From assembly GCA_019090455.1 (NCBI GenBank), contig JAHRWA010000015.1, positions 150,512 to 214,511 on the forward strand: DNA of 64,000 nucleotides, read 5' to 3'. The DNA is from Pseudomonadales bacterium (GTDB taxonomy: Bacteria; Pseudomonadota; Gammaproteobacteria; Pseudomonadales; DC-out160). Made by a program: the position numbers and the translations under genes. This document shows positions 33,853-43,034 of this stretch, in pieces (the first letter of the stretch is position 1; each line of letters begins with the position of its first letter). Below the pieces are notes generated by a model. That model was given only the letters and a program-made list of their open reading frames with translations. It did not search any database and was not told where the DNA came from.

Positions 33853-34992
33853 TTACGGTGATGGGTCTTTGCGATAAGGGATAGTATCCGCGAGTTCTGC
33901 GATATACTCCCTTACAGCAAGTCGTTCTTCTTCGCAAAACTGTTTAATTGGTTCGGAAAATCCAGGGTGTGCTATCCAGTGCCCTGACACTGTGCGAGTG
34001 GGAACAAATCCGCGGGCTATCTTATGTTGACCCTGAGCGCCCGGTTCAAAAATCTGTAGTTTTTCTCGAATACAATACTCTATACCTTGATAATAACAGG
34101 CTTCAAAATGCAGGCTGTTATGATTTTCTCGTGCCCCCCAATGTCGACCATACAAATGTGTGTTACTGCGATACATTAAAGCACCAGCGATACAGCGCTC
34201 TTCAATATCTGCTAATACGAGAAAAGTTTGCTGCGGTAATTTTTGTGCAACTTCGATAAAAAAATCTAAATTGAATTTGGGTGTGTTTCTTTTTTCGTAA
34301 AAAGTCTGTCGATAAAATGCATCGAAATCGGTCCAGTCTTGAGTAGTAGCGCTATGGCCGTCTAGCAAACGAAAGGTAATGCCCGCTTGCTCTACCTTGC
34401 GTCGCTCTTGTTTTATTCGTTTGCGTTTTTTGGAAGTTAGTCGCGATAGGAAATCGTCAAAATTCGTGTAATCCTGGTTATGCCAATGAAACTGGCAATC
34501 GTGACGTAAGGACAGGCCCGAACTTTCCATTAAGTCCTGACCCGGTTTGGTGGAGAACAGACAGTGGAAACTACTGGCTTCCATTTTTTTCGTTAAATTA
34601 ATCGCTGCTTGTAGTAAAAGTGGAAACATTTGTTCTTGGTGTTCTTCCCTGCAGAGAAATCGCTGGCCTAGTGTGGGAGTGTGCGGGACGGCACTGAGTA
34701 GCTTGGGAAAGTAGTGTATTCCGTTTCGGTGGTAGGCTTCAGCCCAGCTATGATCAAACACAAATTCGCCTGAAGAGTTGGTTTTTTCATAAAGAGGCAT
34801 TGCGCCTTTTAACATGTCATCTTGATAAATAGTGATGTGACAAGGACGCCAACCCAAGCGTTCACCTGCACATTGGTGTGTCTCCAAAGCCTGGAGGAAC
34901 TCATGGCTTAAAAAAGGGTTACGGTCTGCCACTAAATTATTCCACTGACTAGCGGGGACGTCACTGATTTGGTGACATATCTTTATATTCAA
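33853..34992 (-). CDS. FemAB-like/GNAT-fold acyltransferase (peptidogalycan biosynthesis/recognition family, COG3146)
   Basis: A 379-residue protein of the FemAB_like/COG3146 family, with tandem GNAT folds. NPFLSHEFLQALE near 25-37 and WRPCHITIYQDDMLKGAMPLY near 48-68 are typical N-terminal segments. LTSKKRKRIKQERRKVEQAG near 185-204 is the basic linker. The C-terminal fold has LYGRHWGARENHNSLHFEACYYQGIEYCI near 278-306 (shown in parts in the family). Family members are widespread in Proteobacteria with no firmly proven substrate, so no reaction is assigned. It is convergent with the P450 genes and starts near 34992. Confidence 0.82.
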   Translation of the reverse strand: MNIKICHQISDVPASQWNNLVADRNPFLSHEFLQALETHQCAGERLGWRPCHITIYQDDMLKGAMPLYEKTNSSGEFVFDHSWAEAYHRNGIHYFPKLLSAVPHTPTLGQRFLCREEHQEQMFPLLLQAAINLTKKMEASSFHCLFSTKPGQDLMESSGLSLRHDCQFHWHNQDYTNFDDFLSRLTSKKRKRIKQERRKVEQAGITFRLLDGHSATTQDWTDFDAFYRQTFYEKRNTPKFNLDFFIEVAQKLPQQTFLVLADIEERCIAGALMYRSNTHLYGRHWGARENHNSLHFEACYYQGIEYCIREKLQIFEPGAQGQHKIARGFVPTRTVSGHWIAHPGFSEPIKQFCEEERLAVREYIAELADTIPYRKDPSP

Positions 34993-35089
34993 TCTGTTTC
35001 TCAGTTATTGATAGGCGTAGGGAAGTGGAGGTTAGTGCTGGGTGTAAGGGTAAAGCAGGTTAAAGATGAAAACTAGGTGAATGCGAGAT

Positions 35090-35132
35090 AAAAAATAATC
35101 GCTAGCATGGTCACGCTTAGCGATTATTTTTT
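35090..35132. terminator. Bidirectional Rho-independent terminator
   Basis: 15-bp arms AAAAAATAATCGCTA (35090-35104) and its complement (35118-35132). T-runs occur on both strands. It ends the minus-strand thiolase-fold/DUF35 operon. Confidence 0.88.
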
Positions 35133-35161
35133 GATTCAATCTATTTAGTCAAAGACAGAGC

Positions 35162-35605
35162 TTATTGATCCAGTTCCCACTGAACTAATGCATAAGGGTT
35201 TTTAGCATCCTCATGCTTTTCAAATACGGCTTTGACTTTACTGCCAATGACGATTTCCTGTTTGGGATCTCCCAACAGGTTTCCCACCATTCTTACATTA
35301 TCTGCTTGAGGTAATTCCACCAGTACCACAATAAAGGGTAGATTTTCTTCTTTAAAGGCAGGGTGGACGGGATGCCATATTCGTTCCCAGCTATAGATGA
35401 TGCCTTCAGAACTTGTTTGCTCCCAGCCGATATCAAAGCTCAGGCATTGGTGACATATCCATTCAGGCCCCCATAACCAAGTCTTACAGCTATTACATTT
35501 CTGGATGATAAGTTGCTCAGACAGAGTGCCTTCCCAATAAGGAGCATCTAAGCCGTCGCGCGATGGTGCGGGTGCGGGTAAACCTTCGGGTAGATAATGG
35601 CTCAT
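35162..35605 (-). CDS. DUF35 OB-fold protein, partner of thiolase-fold enzyme
   Basis: A 147-residue zinc-ribbon plus OB-fold protein. CNSCKTWLWGPEWICHQCLS near 35-54 shows the four Cys of the rubredoxin-like ribbon. IIYSWERIWHPVHPAFKEEN and VGNLLGDP belong to the OB domain. DUF35 proteins are small partners of thiolase-fold enzymes, including steroid side-chain aldolases (Ltp2 with the ChsH2 DUF35 domain). It overlaps the upstream thiolase-fold gene by 4 bases (ATGA), so the two are surely co-translated. The ATG at 35605 is chosen because GGAGG lies 7 bases upstream; the longer frame from 35632 is not supported. Confidence 0.92.
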   Translation of the reverse strand: MSHYLPEGLPAPAPSRDGLDAPYWEGTLSEQLIIQKCNSCKTWLWGPEWICHQCLSFDIGWEQTSSEGIIYSWERIWHPVHPAFKEENLPFIVVLVELPQADNVRMVGNLLGDPKQEIVIGSKVKAVFEKHEDAKNPYALVQWELDQ

Positions 35606-36780
35606 AGCGTGTCCTCCGATCCAAATATGCAACTACTAACGGGTGAAACCATCGGGCCAGATGTGACCATGGAAATATTGACATCTTTCACTTGGTTTGA
35701 TGATTCGCCTCGTACCTGTCGTACGGCTTCAATGTTCAAACCTAAGCCGTGCATATAGCATTCGGCAAGGTTTCCACCACTGGTGTTAAGCGGTATTTTT
35801 CCGGAGGGTGCTAAAAGGTTTTCTAGCTTTAACGCCTCGTTCACTTCTTCCGGTTCACAAAAACCATGCTCTACTAGGCTCATCACGACGCCGCCGGTAA
35901 AGTTCTCATAGCTCTGTATCACGTCTACATCTTTTGCCGTGATACCCGCGACCTCATACAGGTGAGGTGCTACGCTGGTGAAGCTAGAAGTGGCGTAGGT
36001 GGGATTGTTATGCACGGGAGCGCCTGCTCGGTGCTCAGAACCCGATGCGGCACTGAGAATATGAACCGGAGATTTAAACTCTTTCGCTTTTTCTGCTGAG
36101 ACTAAAATGAGTGCCGCTGCCCCGTCATTCTCCTGACAGCAATCGTACAAGTGAAAGGGTTCCACTATCCAACGGGAGTCATCATACTTTTGTTCCGTCA
36201 ATGGTCTACCATTCATCACCGCGCGAGGATTGTTTTGCGCGTGTTGATAAGAGGCCATAGCGATATTGCGAAAAGTCTCTTGCTTGACGTCATAGTCGTG
36301 CATGAAGCGAATGCATCGCATGGCAAACATTTGAGCAGGACTCATAAGACCATAAGGCATGGTATAAGCCATCTGACCGCTAATCTTATTCATCTGAGCG
36401 CCTTGACCAAAACGCTGAAATTGGCCTTGGGCTAGAGAGCGAAACACCACAACGACGTCGGCCATGCCAGCCATAATCGCGGCTGTTGCATTGGCAACGG
36501 CACCTGAAGCACCACCACCACCGCCGCCCCATTGCATGCTGGCGAAACGTAATTCTTTTGTACCCAGAGCGGCTGCTAATCGAGTAGGTTCATTGCGGTC
36601 ATTGCTGTAAGAGCTAAATCCGTCAATATCTTTGGGATCAATGCCCGCATCTTTGCAGGCTTCGATAATGGCGATGAGTGTGAGTTTAAATTCCGCGTCA
36701 GGAGATTGTCCCCTTTTATAGTAGGTAGTTTCACCTACACCGACGACAGCGGTTTTCCCTCTATGGGTTCGTTTTGGCAT
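35602..36780 (-). CDS. Thiolase-fold (SCP2-type) enzyme without the usual Cys nucleophile; Ltp2-like aldolase candidate
   Basis: A 392-residue thiolase-superfamily protein (TAVVGVGETTYYKRG at the N-terminus). Where classical thiolases carry the acylated Cys, it has MQWGGGGGGASGAVANATAA near 84-103, the glycine-rich form seen in Ltp2-type retro-aldolases that cleave CoA thioester side chains with a DUF35 partner. The C-terminal part has IPLNTSGGNLAECYMHGLG near 339-357. With the overlapping DUF35 gene this strongly suggests a two-subunit aldolase or lyase. Start: ATG at 36780, preceded by AGAGGG at spacing 6; ATG at 36795 is less likely. Non-catalytic lipid-binding paralogue is the alternative. 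Confidence 0.85.
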   Translation of the reverse strand: MPKRTHRGKTAVVGVGETTYYKRGQSPDAEFKLTLIAIIEACKDAGIDPKDIDGFSSYSNDRNEPTRLAAALGTKELRFASMQWGGGGGGASGAVANATAAIMAGMADVVVVFRSLAQGQFQRFGQGAQMNKISGQMAYTMPYGLMSPAQMFAMRCIRFMHDYDVKQETFRNIAMASYQHAQNNPRAVMNGRPLTEQKYDDSRWIVEPFHLYDCCQENDGAAALILVSAEKAKEFKSPVHILSAASGSEHRAGAPVHNNPTYATSSFTSVAPHLYEVAGITAKDVDVIQSYENFTGGVVMSLVEHGFCEPEEVNEALKLENLLAPSGKIPLNTSGGNLAECYMHGLGLNIEAVRQVRGESSNQVKDVNISMVTSGPMVSPVSSCIFGSEDTL

Positions 36781-37121
36781 CCTTGTCCCTCTCATTTTGT
36801 TATGGATGATTTCGTTTGTTGACCTATTTAGTGTTTTGAATTGTTTATAGTTGTGGTGGGTTTAGCCTTGGATATTTTTATTATCGTCTTGAGGCTAATA
36901 GATGACGCTATATTCACTATCAATAGTACCGGACAGTAATTTGCAAGGCTAGCGCAAATTCAAAGCGTGCTATCAACGCTAGATCCGATCCTACTTTGCA
37001 GCACTCTGAATATTACCTGTGATGTTTTTAAATGAGATCTAGACTCGTCGCTTAATGAAACTGGTCGTTTTGTAAATTGGACGAAAACTAAATAAAGGGT
37101 TTAATCGATAGAATAGGAAAA
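36781..37121. promoter_or_regulatory. 341-base region upstream of the thiolase-fold operon
   Basis: No gene seen. It should carry the promoter of the minus-strand operon. AATTTGC (36938-36944) and GCAAATT (36954-36960) form a 7-bp inverted repeat, a possible regulator site. Confidence 0.4.
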
Positions 37122-37757
37122 TCAATTTATCTCCTTTAATATCTTTTGAATAGCCGGTCTCTGTTTCACCGTTGCGTGCACAAAAATATGAGTAGCGATG
37201 ACATATTGTATTCGCTTTTTAATTTCATTAGAGGGAATGCTATTGCTCACCCATAAAAAAAGATGACCGGCTACGGAGGCTGCTAACTGTTGGCTCAGAA
37301 AAGTGATGTCGGTGTCTTTTGCTAATAGCTTGTCCGTTATTTTTTGTGTCACCCAGCCAGTGGCAGCGCCCTGCATAAGCGCCGATATGTGCTGAGTATT
37401 AATTTCATCTGAGCATTGTATTACGCCGGTTATTAAGGCTTTGACAAATTTCTCTTTCGGCATGACCGCCGATTCAATTTTATCGATATGCCCAAACATT
37501 TCCATTAATGAGTCAGAGGGGCTGCTGAATATCTGCAATGTCATGACATCTGTTAGAAAGTCTTGCACTAAAACATCGATAAGTAGTTGGCGTTTTGAAC
37601 CGAAAATATTATAAGCGGTAGTAGGGCTAACATTTGCCGTTTTAGCTAAACCTCTCATCGTCATTTCAGCATTACCGTTTTCACGAATGATTTTTTCCGT
37701 GACCTCCAGTATATGATTTTTCAATTTTAAGGTTTCTTGTTTGCTGTATCTCGCCAT
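37122..37757 (-). CDS. TetR-family transcriptional regulator
   Basis: A 211-residue TetR-type repressor. The N-terminal helix-turn-helix is clear: GNAEMTMRGLAKTANVSPTT then AYNIFGSKRQLLIDVL near residues 28-65. The C-terminal ligand domain is not conserved enough to suggest an effector. It may control itself, the thiolase-fold/DUF35 operon downstream in the same direction, or the divergent lipoprotein gene. A palindrome CACTAATATAGTG at 37837-37849, about 80 bases upstream of its start, is a candidate operator. Confidence 0.9.
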   Translation of the reverse strand: MARYSKQETLKLKNHILEVTEKIIRENGNAEMTMRGLAKTANVSPTTAYNIFGSKRQLLIDVLVQDFLTDVMTLQIFSSPSDSLMEMFGHIDKIESAVMPKEKFVKALITGVIQCSDEINTQHISALMQGAATGWVTQKITDKLLAKDTDITFLSQQLAASVAGHLFLWVSNSIPSNEIKKRIQYVIATHIFVHATVKQRPAIQKILKEIN

Positions 37758-37832
37758 GTAGTTATAAAACCTCAGCTTTCTCTTCTGGTTACAAAACCAT
37801 TCTGATTAATTATTGCTCTATAAGAATAACAC

Positions 37833-37862
37833 GTTACACTAATATAGTGGTACAGGTTACAC
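37833..37862. promoter_or_regulatory. Candidate TetR operator
   Basis: The inverted repeat CACTA-ATA-TAGTG (37837-37849) lies between the divergent tetR and lipoprotein genes. GTTACAC flanks it as direct repeats at 37833 and 37856. Confidence 0.45.
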
Positions 37863-37946
37863 AAAGGATAGGCGCTTCCAGCGAAATAGCCCTTTTTGAT
37901 AGAGGGCGTTTAAATGAGTAATGCATTCGATTGAAGGTTATTGATT

Positions 37947-40943
37947 ATGATGAGTAGTGAATTGCGAAGTGTGTTAGTTGTATTGTGTTTCTCTATGGGG
38001 CTATTGGGTTGCGGTGCTGCCAGCCAAGAACCCGTTTCTAACGAACCTCAAACAGACATTGATGGTAATGTTTATTCAGAAAACCAAGACCTTGAAAACC
38101 AAGACCCGGAAAACCAGGACCCAGAAATTCAAGAACCTTCTATTCCAACTAACGATCAACCTGATAATGAAAATACGAGCGATGAGGAAGCGGAAGATCC
38201 CCAAATCATAGACGAGGAGGGAAATTCCAATGCCGTCAAAGTCCTTTTTATCGGGAATAGTTATACCACAGCGAATAATCTACCAAGCCTCTTTTACCAA
38301 TTGGCCGAATCTACAGGCCAAGCAACGGATGTTTCCATGGCGGCAACCGGTGGTTTTAAGTTCTCAGATCATGCTATCAACGCCAATACACTTGAAAAAA
38401 TAAATTCCGAACAATGGGACTTTGTCATTCTACAAAATCAGAGCCAAGTACCGGGATGGAAGCCTGGGGCCGTCGCTACCCATAGCTTGCCTCACGCCGA
38501 AGTGTTGGCAAATGCAATCAAAGCGAATAACGCAGAGTCGGAAATTATTTATTATGTGACTTGGGGTAGAGAATTGGGTGATCAAGATAATTGTGACTAC
38601 TACCCATTGGTTTGTACTTTCGAAGGTCACACGACAGCATTGTTACAAGGTTACAATATTTACCAGGCCTCTACGGGCGGAACCTTGGGGCTAGTAGGCT
38701 CTGCTTGGGAAGCGGTGGTTAACGATAGTAGCGCTTTGTTTGACGCAGGTGATTTATGGTCCGCTGACGGTAGCCACCCCACAGTAACCGGCTCCTATTT
38801 AGCCGCGAATGTTTTATATATCGCCGTCTTTAATCTCTCTGCGAATGGGGCTGATTATACCGCTGGCCTGTCGGCTGAGAATGCGACGTACCTTCAGCAG
38901 ATTGCGACAGACACCATGATTGTAAACAATCCTGATATAGATGGAGATGGGATTCCAGTATTGGGTTATAGCGACAACTTTGAAGAAGGTAATCTAAGTC
39001 AGCTTGATTGGGTTTTAACGGGTGATGCCGACTGGACTGTCACTAATGAAATATCACAACAGGGAACTTATTCCATTGCATCCGGCGATATCGCTGGTGA
39101 TCTATCAACAAGTTTTTCTGTCGATGTTGATGTCAGCGATAGCTCGGTTAGTTTTTGGTACTTGGTAGATTCCGAGGAGGATTACGATTTTCTACAATTT
39201 TATATCGACGGCAACTTGGTACTGGAAGCCTCCGCGGTTTACCAATGGACGCGTTTTAAAGCAGCGCTTGCCGCTGGCAGTCATAACCTAACTTGGACTT
39301 ACATGAAAGATTCCTCTGATGATGAAGGCGCTGACAAAGCATGGGTTGACGACATCCTCATCTGGAAAGATAACTGCCCTCTGGTGGCTAATCCTGATCA
39401 GGCGGACATAGATGATGATGACTTAGGCGATCTTTGTGATGATGATAGCGATAACGATGGCGTGCCGGATCTAGAAGATGCATTTCCTTACAACGATGCA
39501 GAGACTACCGACACCGATAACGATGGCATCGGCAACAACAGTGATGGCGATGATGACGGTGATGGACTGCCTGATGTGTATGAGGCGCTTTATGCTTTTC
39601 TCGATCCATTATCTGCAGCCGATGCCAGCTTGGATCAAGACAACGATGGCTACAGTAATCTGCGAGAATATCATGCCGTCACTTCACCGGATGATGCCGC
39701 CGTACCCGCGTTAGCACTAGATGGTATTAACGGGTTCTATAAAGCCATCGCTGATGATGGAAAAATATCGGATTATTTCGGTGACAGTGTTTCCATAGAT
39801 GGAGATACCGCGTTAGTGGGTGCATCGGGAGTTGATGATGGGGGTGCGGCTTATATCTATGTGAGAGATTGGTTGGGTAGTTGGGTCATGCAAGCAAAAT
39901 TGAGGGTTCCCGATGGGGAGAGTGGCAATAGTTTTGGCTATAGTGTGTCCTTACATAATGGTACTGCCGTCATTGGAGACAATCGAAACGCCGATATTAG
40001 TCGGCACTCAGGCGCGGCCTACGTGTTTGTGCATGACGGAAGCGGTAACTGGAGTTTTCAGAAAAAATTATCGCCATCATCGGATAGTGAGATCGATACT
40101 TTATTCGGTGCTAGTGTCGCTATAAAAGGGGACACCATCATAGTCGGCGCATATGGCGATAAACAGGGTACCGATTTTAATAAAATAGGATCGGCCTACG
40201 TTTTTATTCGAGAGCAGGGGAATTGGAGCGAACAAGCGAAACTGATTGCCGCTGATGCTGGCCCGCTGCGTTCTTTCGGTAATAGAGTCGCCATTCAAGA
40301 TGATCGCGTTATCATAAACAGTACGGGTGGTGTCTATCTCTTTACTCGTGACGATAATGCTGTTTGGACAGAGCAAGTGAAGCTGAGCCCCCTTGATAGT
40401 GTCAGTTCCATTGCATTCAATGACAGCCATATTGTGATGGGTTCATCTTGGAGTGATCAAGATTCTTATAGGGCGGGCGCGGTACATATCTATATCGAGC
40501 ATAATGTGGATGGTTGGACGTTAACGGATACAGTGTTTGCTAGTGATATAAAGACATTGGATAAATTCGGAAGTCATATCGCGCTCAGTAACAATGTTCT
40601 CGTTGTCAGTAATTCACCGTCCGCTGGCGCGAAATCTGTTTATGTTTTTGAAAAAGGAGCAGACGGTTCCTGGCAGGAGCAAAATAGAATAGATGCAAGT
40701 GATGCCCTCAATAATGAAAGCTACGCTGGTTCGTTATCACTAGACAACGATACTGTTATTGTGGGAGCCCACTTAGATGACGACAATGGTGATAACGCGG
40801 GTGCCGTTTATTTCTATACTGGTCTTCTCTCGGATGTGGATCTTGATGGGATTAAAGACGCTATTGATAATTGTCCTGCGCAATTCAATCCAGGACAGGA
40901 AGATGCCGATGGCGATTCTTATGGTGATGTTTGTGATCTGTAG
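37947..40943 (+). CDS. Large lipoprotein: SGNH-hydrolase-like domain, binding module, calcium-binding TSP3 repeats and FG-GAP-like propeller
   Basis: A 998-residue predicted lipoprotein. The signal peptide ends in the lipobox LLGC near residue 20. Residues about 45-64 are four pentapeptide units (ENQDP type) encoded by 15-bp tandem repeats. An SGNH-like domain follows (about 90-320): VLFIGNSYTTANNL, DFVILQNQSQVPG and DGSHPTVTGSYLAANV resemble blocks I, III and V. About 340-475 is a beta-rich module. DNCPLVANPDQADIDDDDLG and later NDGVPDLEDAFPYND are TSP3-like calcium repeats. From about 600 to 960 come FG-GAP-like repeats (FGDSVSIDGDTALVGASG), then a final DNCPAQFNPGQEDADGD. Surface or periplasmic glycan or adhesin binding is likely. 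ATG 37947 chosen; a TTG lies at 37941. Confidence 0.85.
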   Translation: MMSSELRSVLVVLCFSMGLLGCGAASQEPVSNEPQTDIDGNVYSENQDLENQDPENQDPEIQEPSIPTNDQPDNENTSDEEAEDPQIIDEEGNSNAVKVLFIGNSYTTANNLPSLFYQLAESTGQATDVSMAATGGFKFSDHAINANTLEKINSEQWDFVILQNQSQVPGWKPGAVATHSLPHAEVLANAIKANNAESEIIYYVTWGRELGDQDNCDYYPLVCTFEGHTTALLQGYNIYQASTGGTLGLVGSAWEAVVNDSSALFDAGDLWSADGSHPTVTGSYLAANVLYIAVFNLSANGADYTAGLSAENATYLQQIATDTMIVNNPDIDGDGIPVLGYSDNFEEGNLSQLDWVLTGDADWTVTNEISQQGTYSIASGDIAGDLSTSFSVDVDVSDSSVSFWYLVDSEEDYDFLQFYIDGNLVLEASAVYQWTRFKAALAAGSHNLTWTYMKDSSDDEGADKAWVDDILIWKDNCPLVANPDQADIDDDDLGDLCDDDSDNDGVPDLEDAFPYNDAETTDTDNDGIGNNSDGDDDGDGLPDVYEALYAFLDPLSAADASLDQDNDGYSNLREYHAVTSPDDAAVPALALDGINGFYKAIADDGKISDYFGDSVSIDGDTALVGASGVDDGGAAYIYVRDWLGSWVMQAKLRVPDGESGNSFGYSVSLHNGTAVIGDNRNADISRHSGAAYVFVHDGSGNWSFQKKLSPSSDSEIDTLFGASVAIKGDTIIVGAYGDKQGTDFNKIGSAYVFIREQGNWSEQAKLIAADAGPLRSFGNRVAIQDDRVIINSTGGVYLFTRDDNAVWTEQVKLSPLDSVSSIAFNDSHIVMGSSWSDQDSYRAGAVHIYIEHNVDGWTLTDTVFASDIKTLDKFGSHIALSNNVLVVSNSPSAGAKSVYVFEKGADGSWQEQNRIDASDALNNESYAGSLSLDNDTVIVGAHLDDDNGDNAGAVYFYTGLLSDVDLDGIKDAIDNCPAQFNPGQEDADGDSYGDVCDL

Positions 40944-40970
40944 TTTCTAGTTTGTGATCTCTAGTCTGTA
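40929..40970 (+). repeat. Tandem 21-bp duplication (3 mismatches) containing a stop codon
   Basis: Units 40929-40949 and 40950-40970 begin GTTTGTGATCT. The TAG stop of the lipoprotein gene is in the first. Confidence 0.85.
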
Positions 40971-41125
40971 GTTTAAGGACAATGAGTCTGATTATGTTTA
41001 GCAGGTGGCCCCAATTTAGAGCATTGCTGAGAATCTTCGGCTTGTTCTTTTTCATACCAGTAAATACCGATATAATGCCGCCTCCTTAAAATGATCAAAA
41101 GTCCACCATGGATTTGGAGATTCAA

Positions 41126-42934
41126 ATGTCGAATGATGTCGTACGCCCTATTGATTTAGTGAAGGGGCTCCCCAACCTGGTGGCGCGTGGCCCCGCAATT
41201 GTTCAAGCTGCGGTGGCTTTAAATACGAAAAAAGAAATGGATTCCATGGGGCTCTGTATCGAGCGTACCGTGAAGCGTTACCCGAATCGTCCCGCGATCT
41301 ATTTTGAAGATCGCATGTTGACGTACAGAGAGTTTAACGAAGAGGCTAATAGAGTTGCCCATTTATTGGTGGATAAAGGGGTAAAACGCGGTGATGTTGT
41401 CGCCTTGTTTATGCAGAATCGCCCTGAATATTTGATTATGTTTACTGCTATTGCCAAAACCGGAGCTTGTGCCGCGTTACTCAATAATACTCAAACGGGC
41501 AAAGTACTGGCGCACGGTATAAATCTGGTATCACCTGTATTGGCCATCGTGGGAGCGGAATTAGCGGAGCCATTCAATGAGATCCGTAAAGATATTAGCA
41601 TTGCTAGTGCAGCCATCTATGGTGTCTCTGATTCGGATACACAACTCAAGCCAGGTTCTGTACCGAAGAAATATAAGAACTTAATCAAACTTAGCCGAGA
41701 TTATCCGGAAAGTAATTTGAGTCGAACTCAGACGATTACACGTAAGGATCATCTTTGCTATATCTACACTTCCGGTACTACCGGGTTTCCGAAGGCGACC
41801 ATTACTGACCAAAACCGATATTGCACTGCCAATGCGGGGATCAATGTGGCGATGCAATTGAACTGCAAAGATGTTTATTATGTGGCTTTACCGCTTTATC
41901 ACGCCACCGGATTAATCGCCTGTTGGGGGTCTGTTATTTCTGCGGGCGCTTCCGTGGTGATTCGACGCCGCTTCAGTGCTAGTGAGTTCTGGGATGATAT
42001 TGATAAGTATCAAGCGACGATATTCGGCTATGTGGGAGAGCTTTGCCGCTACCTACTAAATCAGCCACCGAAGCCAACCGATGGTCACCATACCTTGAAG
42101 AAAATGTTTGGCAACGGCTTACGTCCGGGTATCTGGCAAGAATTTAAAACGCGATTTCAGGTGCCAGTTATTCTCGAATTTTATGGCGCGAGTGAAGGCA
42201 ATACCGGCTTTGCTAATCTATTCAATCTCAATAATACAATCGGTGTCGGTTCTGCAACACTAGTCAAGTATGACCGTGAAAAGGACGAAGTAGTCCGTGA
42301 TTCACAAGGTCATTTGGTTAAGGTAGAAGGTCGTGAGCCGGGTCTGTTAATTGGTGCGATAACTGAAGCGACTCCTTTCATTGGCTATACCCAGAAAGAT
42401 AAAACTGAGTCTGCGATATTGCGTGATGTTTTCAAACAGGGAGATGCTTGGTTTGATACGGGAGATTTATTACGTCATATCGGCTGTAAGCATTATCAAT
42501 TTGTCGATAGGCTAGGAGATACCTTCCGCTGGAAAGGCGAGAATGTGTCGACGACGCAAGTAGAAAACGTGCTGGGTTCCCATCCTGATATTGCGGATTG
42601 CGTTGTTTACGGTGTTGAAATTCCGGAGACTAACGGAAAAGCGGGCATGGCTGCCATCACTCCGTTGGATGGTAGAACTTTGGATTATCCTGGGCTGCTT
42701 GAATTTTTGAATAGAGAATTACCCTCTTACGCCGTGCCATTGTTTTTCCGCATCAAGCGCGATATTGATACCACGGGTACCTTTAAGTATAAGAAGGCAG
42801 ACTTAAAGAAAGAGGCTTACAACGTGGAAGCTTGCAACGAACCGATTGTGGTCAATTTGCCAAAGACGGAAACTTACGTTTCGTTGACGGCAGAGTTACA
42901 AAATGAAATCGATACTGGCGTTTATCGTTTTTAA
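41126..42934 (+). CDS. Acyl-CoA synthetase, FATP/FadD6-like (very-long-chain or bile-acid type)
   Basis: A 602-residue AMP-forming ligase that activates a carboxylic acid to its CoA thioester. YIYTSGTTGFPKATI near 209-223 is the P-loop (A3). LEFYGASEGNTGFANL near 348-363 and WFDTGDLLRHIGCKHYQFVDR near 441-461 are the A5 and A7-A8 motifs. LDTTGTFKYKKADLKKEAY-like DTTGTFKYKKADLK near the end carries the A10 Lys. FATP-type members prefer very-long-chain, branched or steroid acids. ATG at 41126 is selected because GGAGA sits about 5 bases upstream; ATG at 41108 is the alternative. A hairpin terminator follows at 42964-43001. Confidence 0.9.
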   Translation: MSNDVVRPIDLVKGLPNLVARGPAIVQAAVALNTKKEMDSMGLCIERTVKRYPNRPAIYFEDRMLTYREFNEEANRVAHLLVDKGVKRGDVVALFMQNRPEYLIMFTAIAKTGACAALLNNTQTGKVLAHGINLVSPVLAIVGAELAEPFNEIRKDISIASAAIYGVSDSDTQLKPGSVPKKYKNLIKLSRDYPESNLSRTQTITRKDHLCYIYTSGTTGFPKATITDQNRYCTANAGINVAMQLNCKDVYYVALPLYHATGLIACWGSVISAGASVVIRRRFSASEFWDDIDKYQATIFGYVGELCRYLLNQPPKPTDGHHTLKKMFGNGLRPGIWQEFKTRFQVPVILEFYGASEGNTGFANLFNLNNTIGVGSATLVKYDREKDEVVRDSQGHLVKVEGREPGLLIGAITEATPFIGYTQKDKTESAILRDVFKQGDAWFDTGDLLRHIGCKHYQFVDRLGDTFRWKGENVSTTQVENVLGSHPDIADCVVYGVEIPETNGKAGMAAITPLDGRTLDYPGLLEFLNRELPSYAVPLFFRIKRDIDTTGTFKYKKADLKKEAYNVEACNEPIVVNLPKTETYVSLTAELQNEIDTGVYRF

Positions 42935-42963
42935 CAAATGAAGGGTTAAGAAATCGCTTTTAT

Positions 42964-43001
42964 AAAAAAAAGGGGATGGCATGCGCCTATTCCCTTTTTT
43001 T
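42964..43001. terminator. Bidirectional Rho-independent terminator between convergent genes
   Basis: A-run and GGGGAT on the left pair with ATTCCC and a T-run on the right, giving T-tracts on both strands. It serves the CoA ligase (plus) and acyl-CoA dehydrogenase (minus) genes. Confidence 0.85.
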
Positions 43002-43010
43002 GTTAGTGAG

Positions 43011-43034
43011 TGTCCCTCTTAGTATCCCTCTTAG
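43011..43034. repeat. Tandem 12-bp duplication (1 mismatch) containing a stop codon
   Basis: TGTCCCTCTTAG (43011-43022) and TATCCCTCTTAG (43023-43034). The complement of the minus-strand stop, TTA at 43031-43033, lies in the second unit. Confidence 0.92.
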
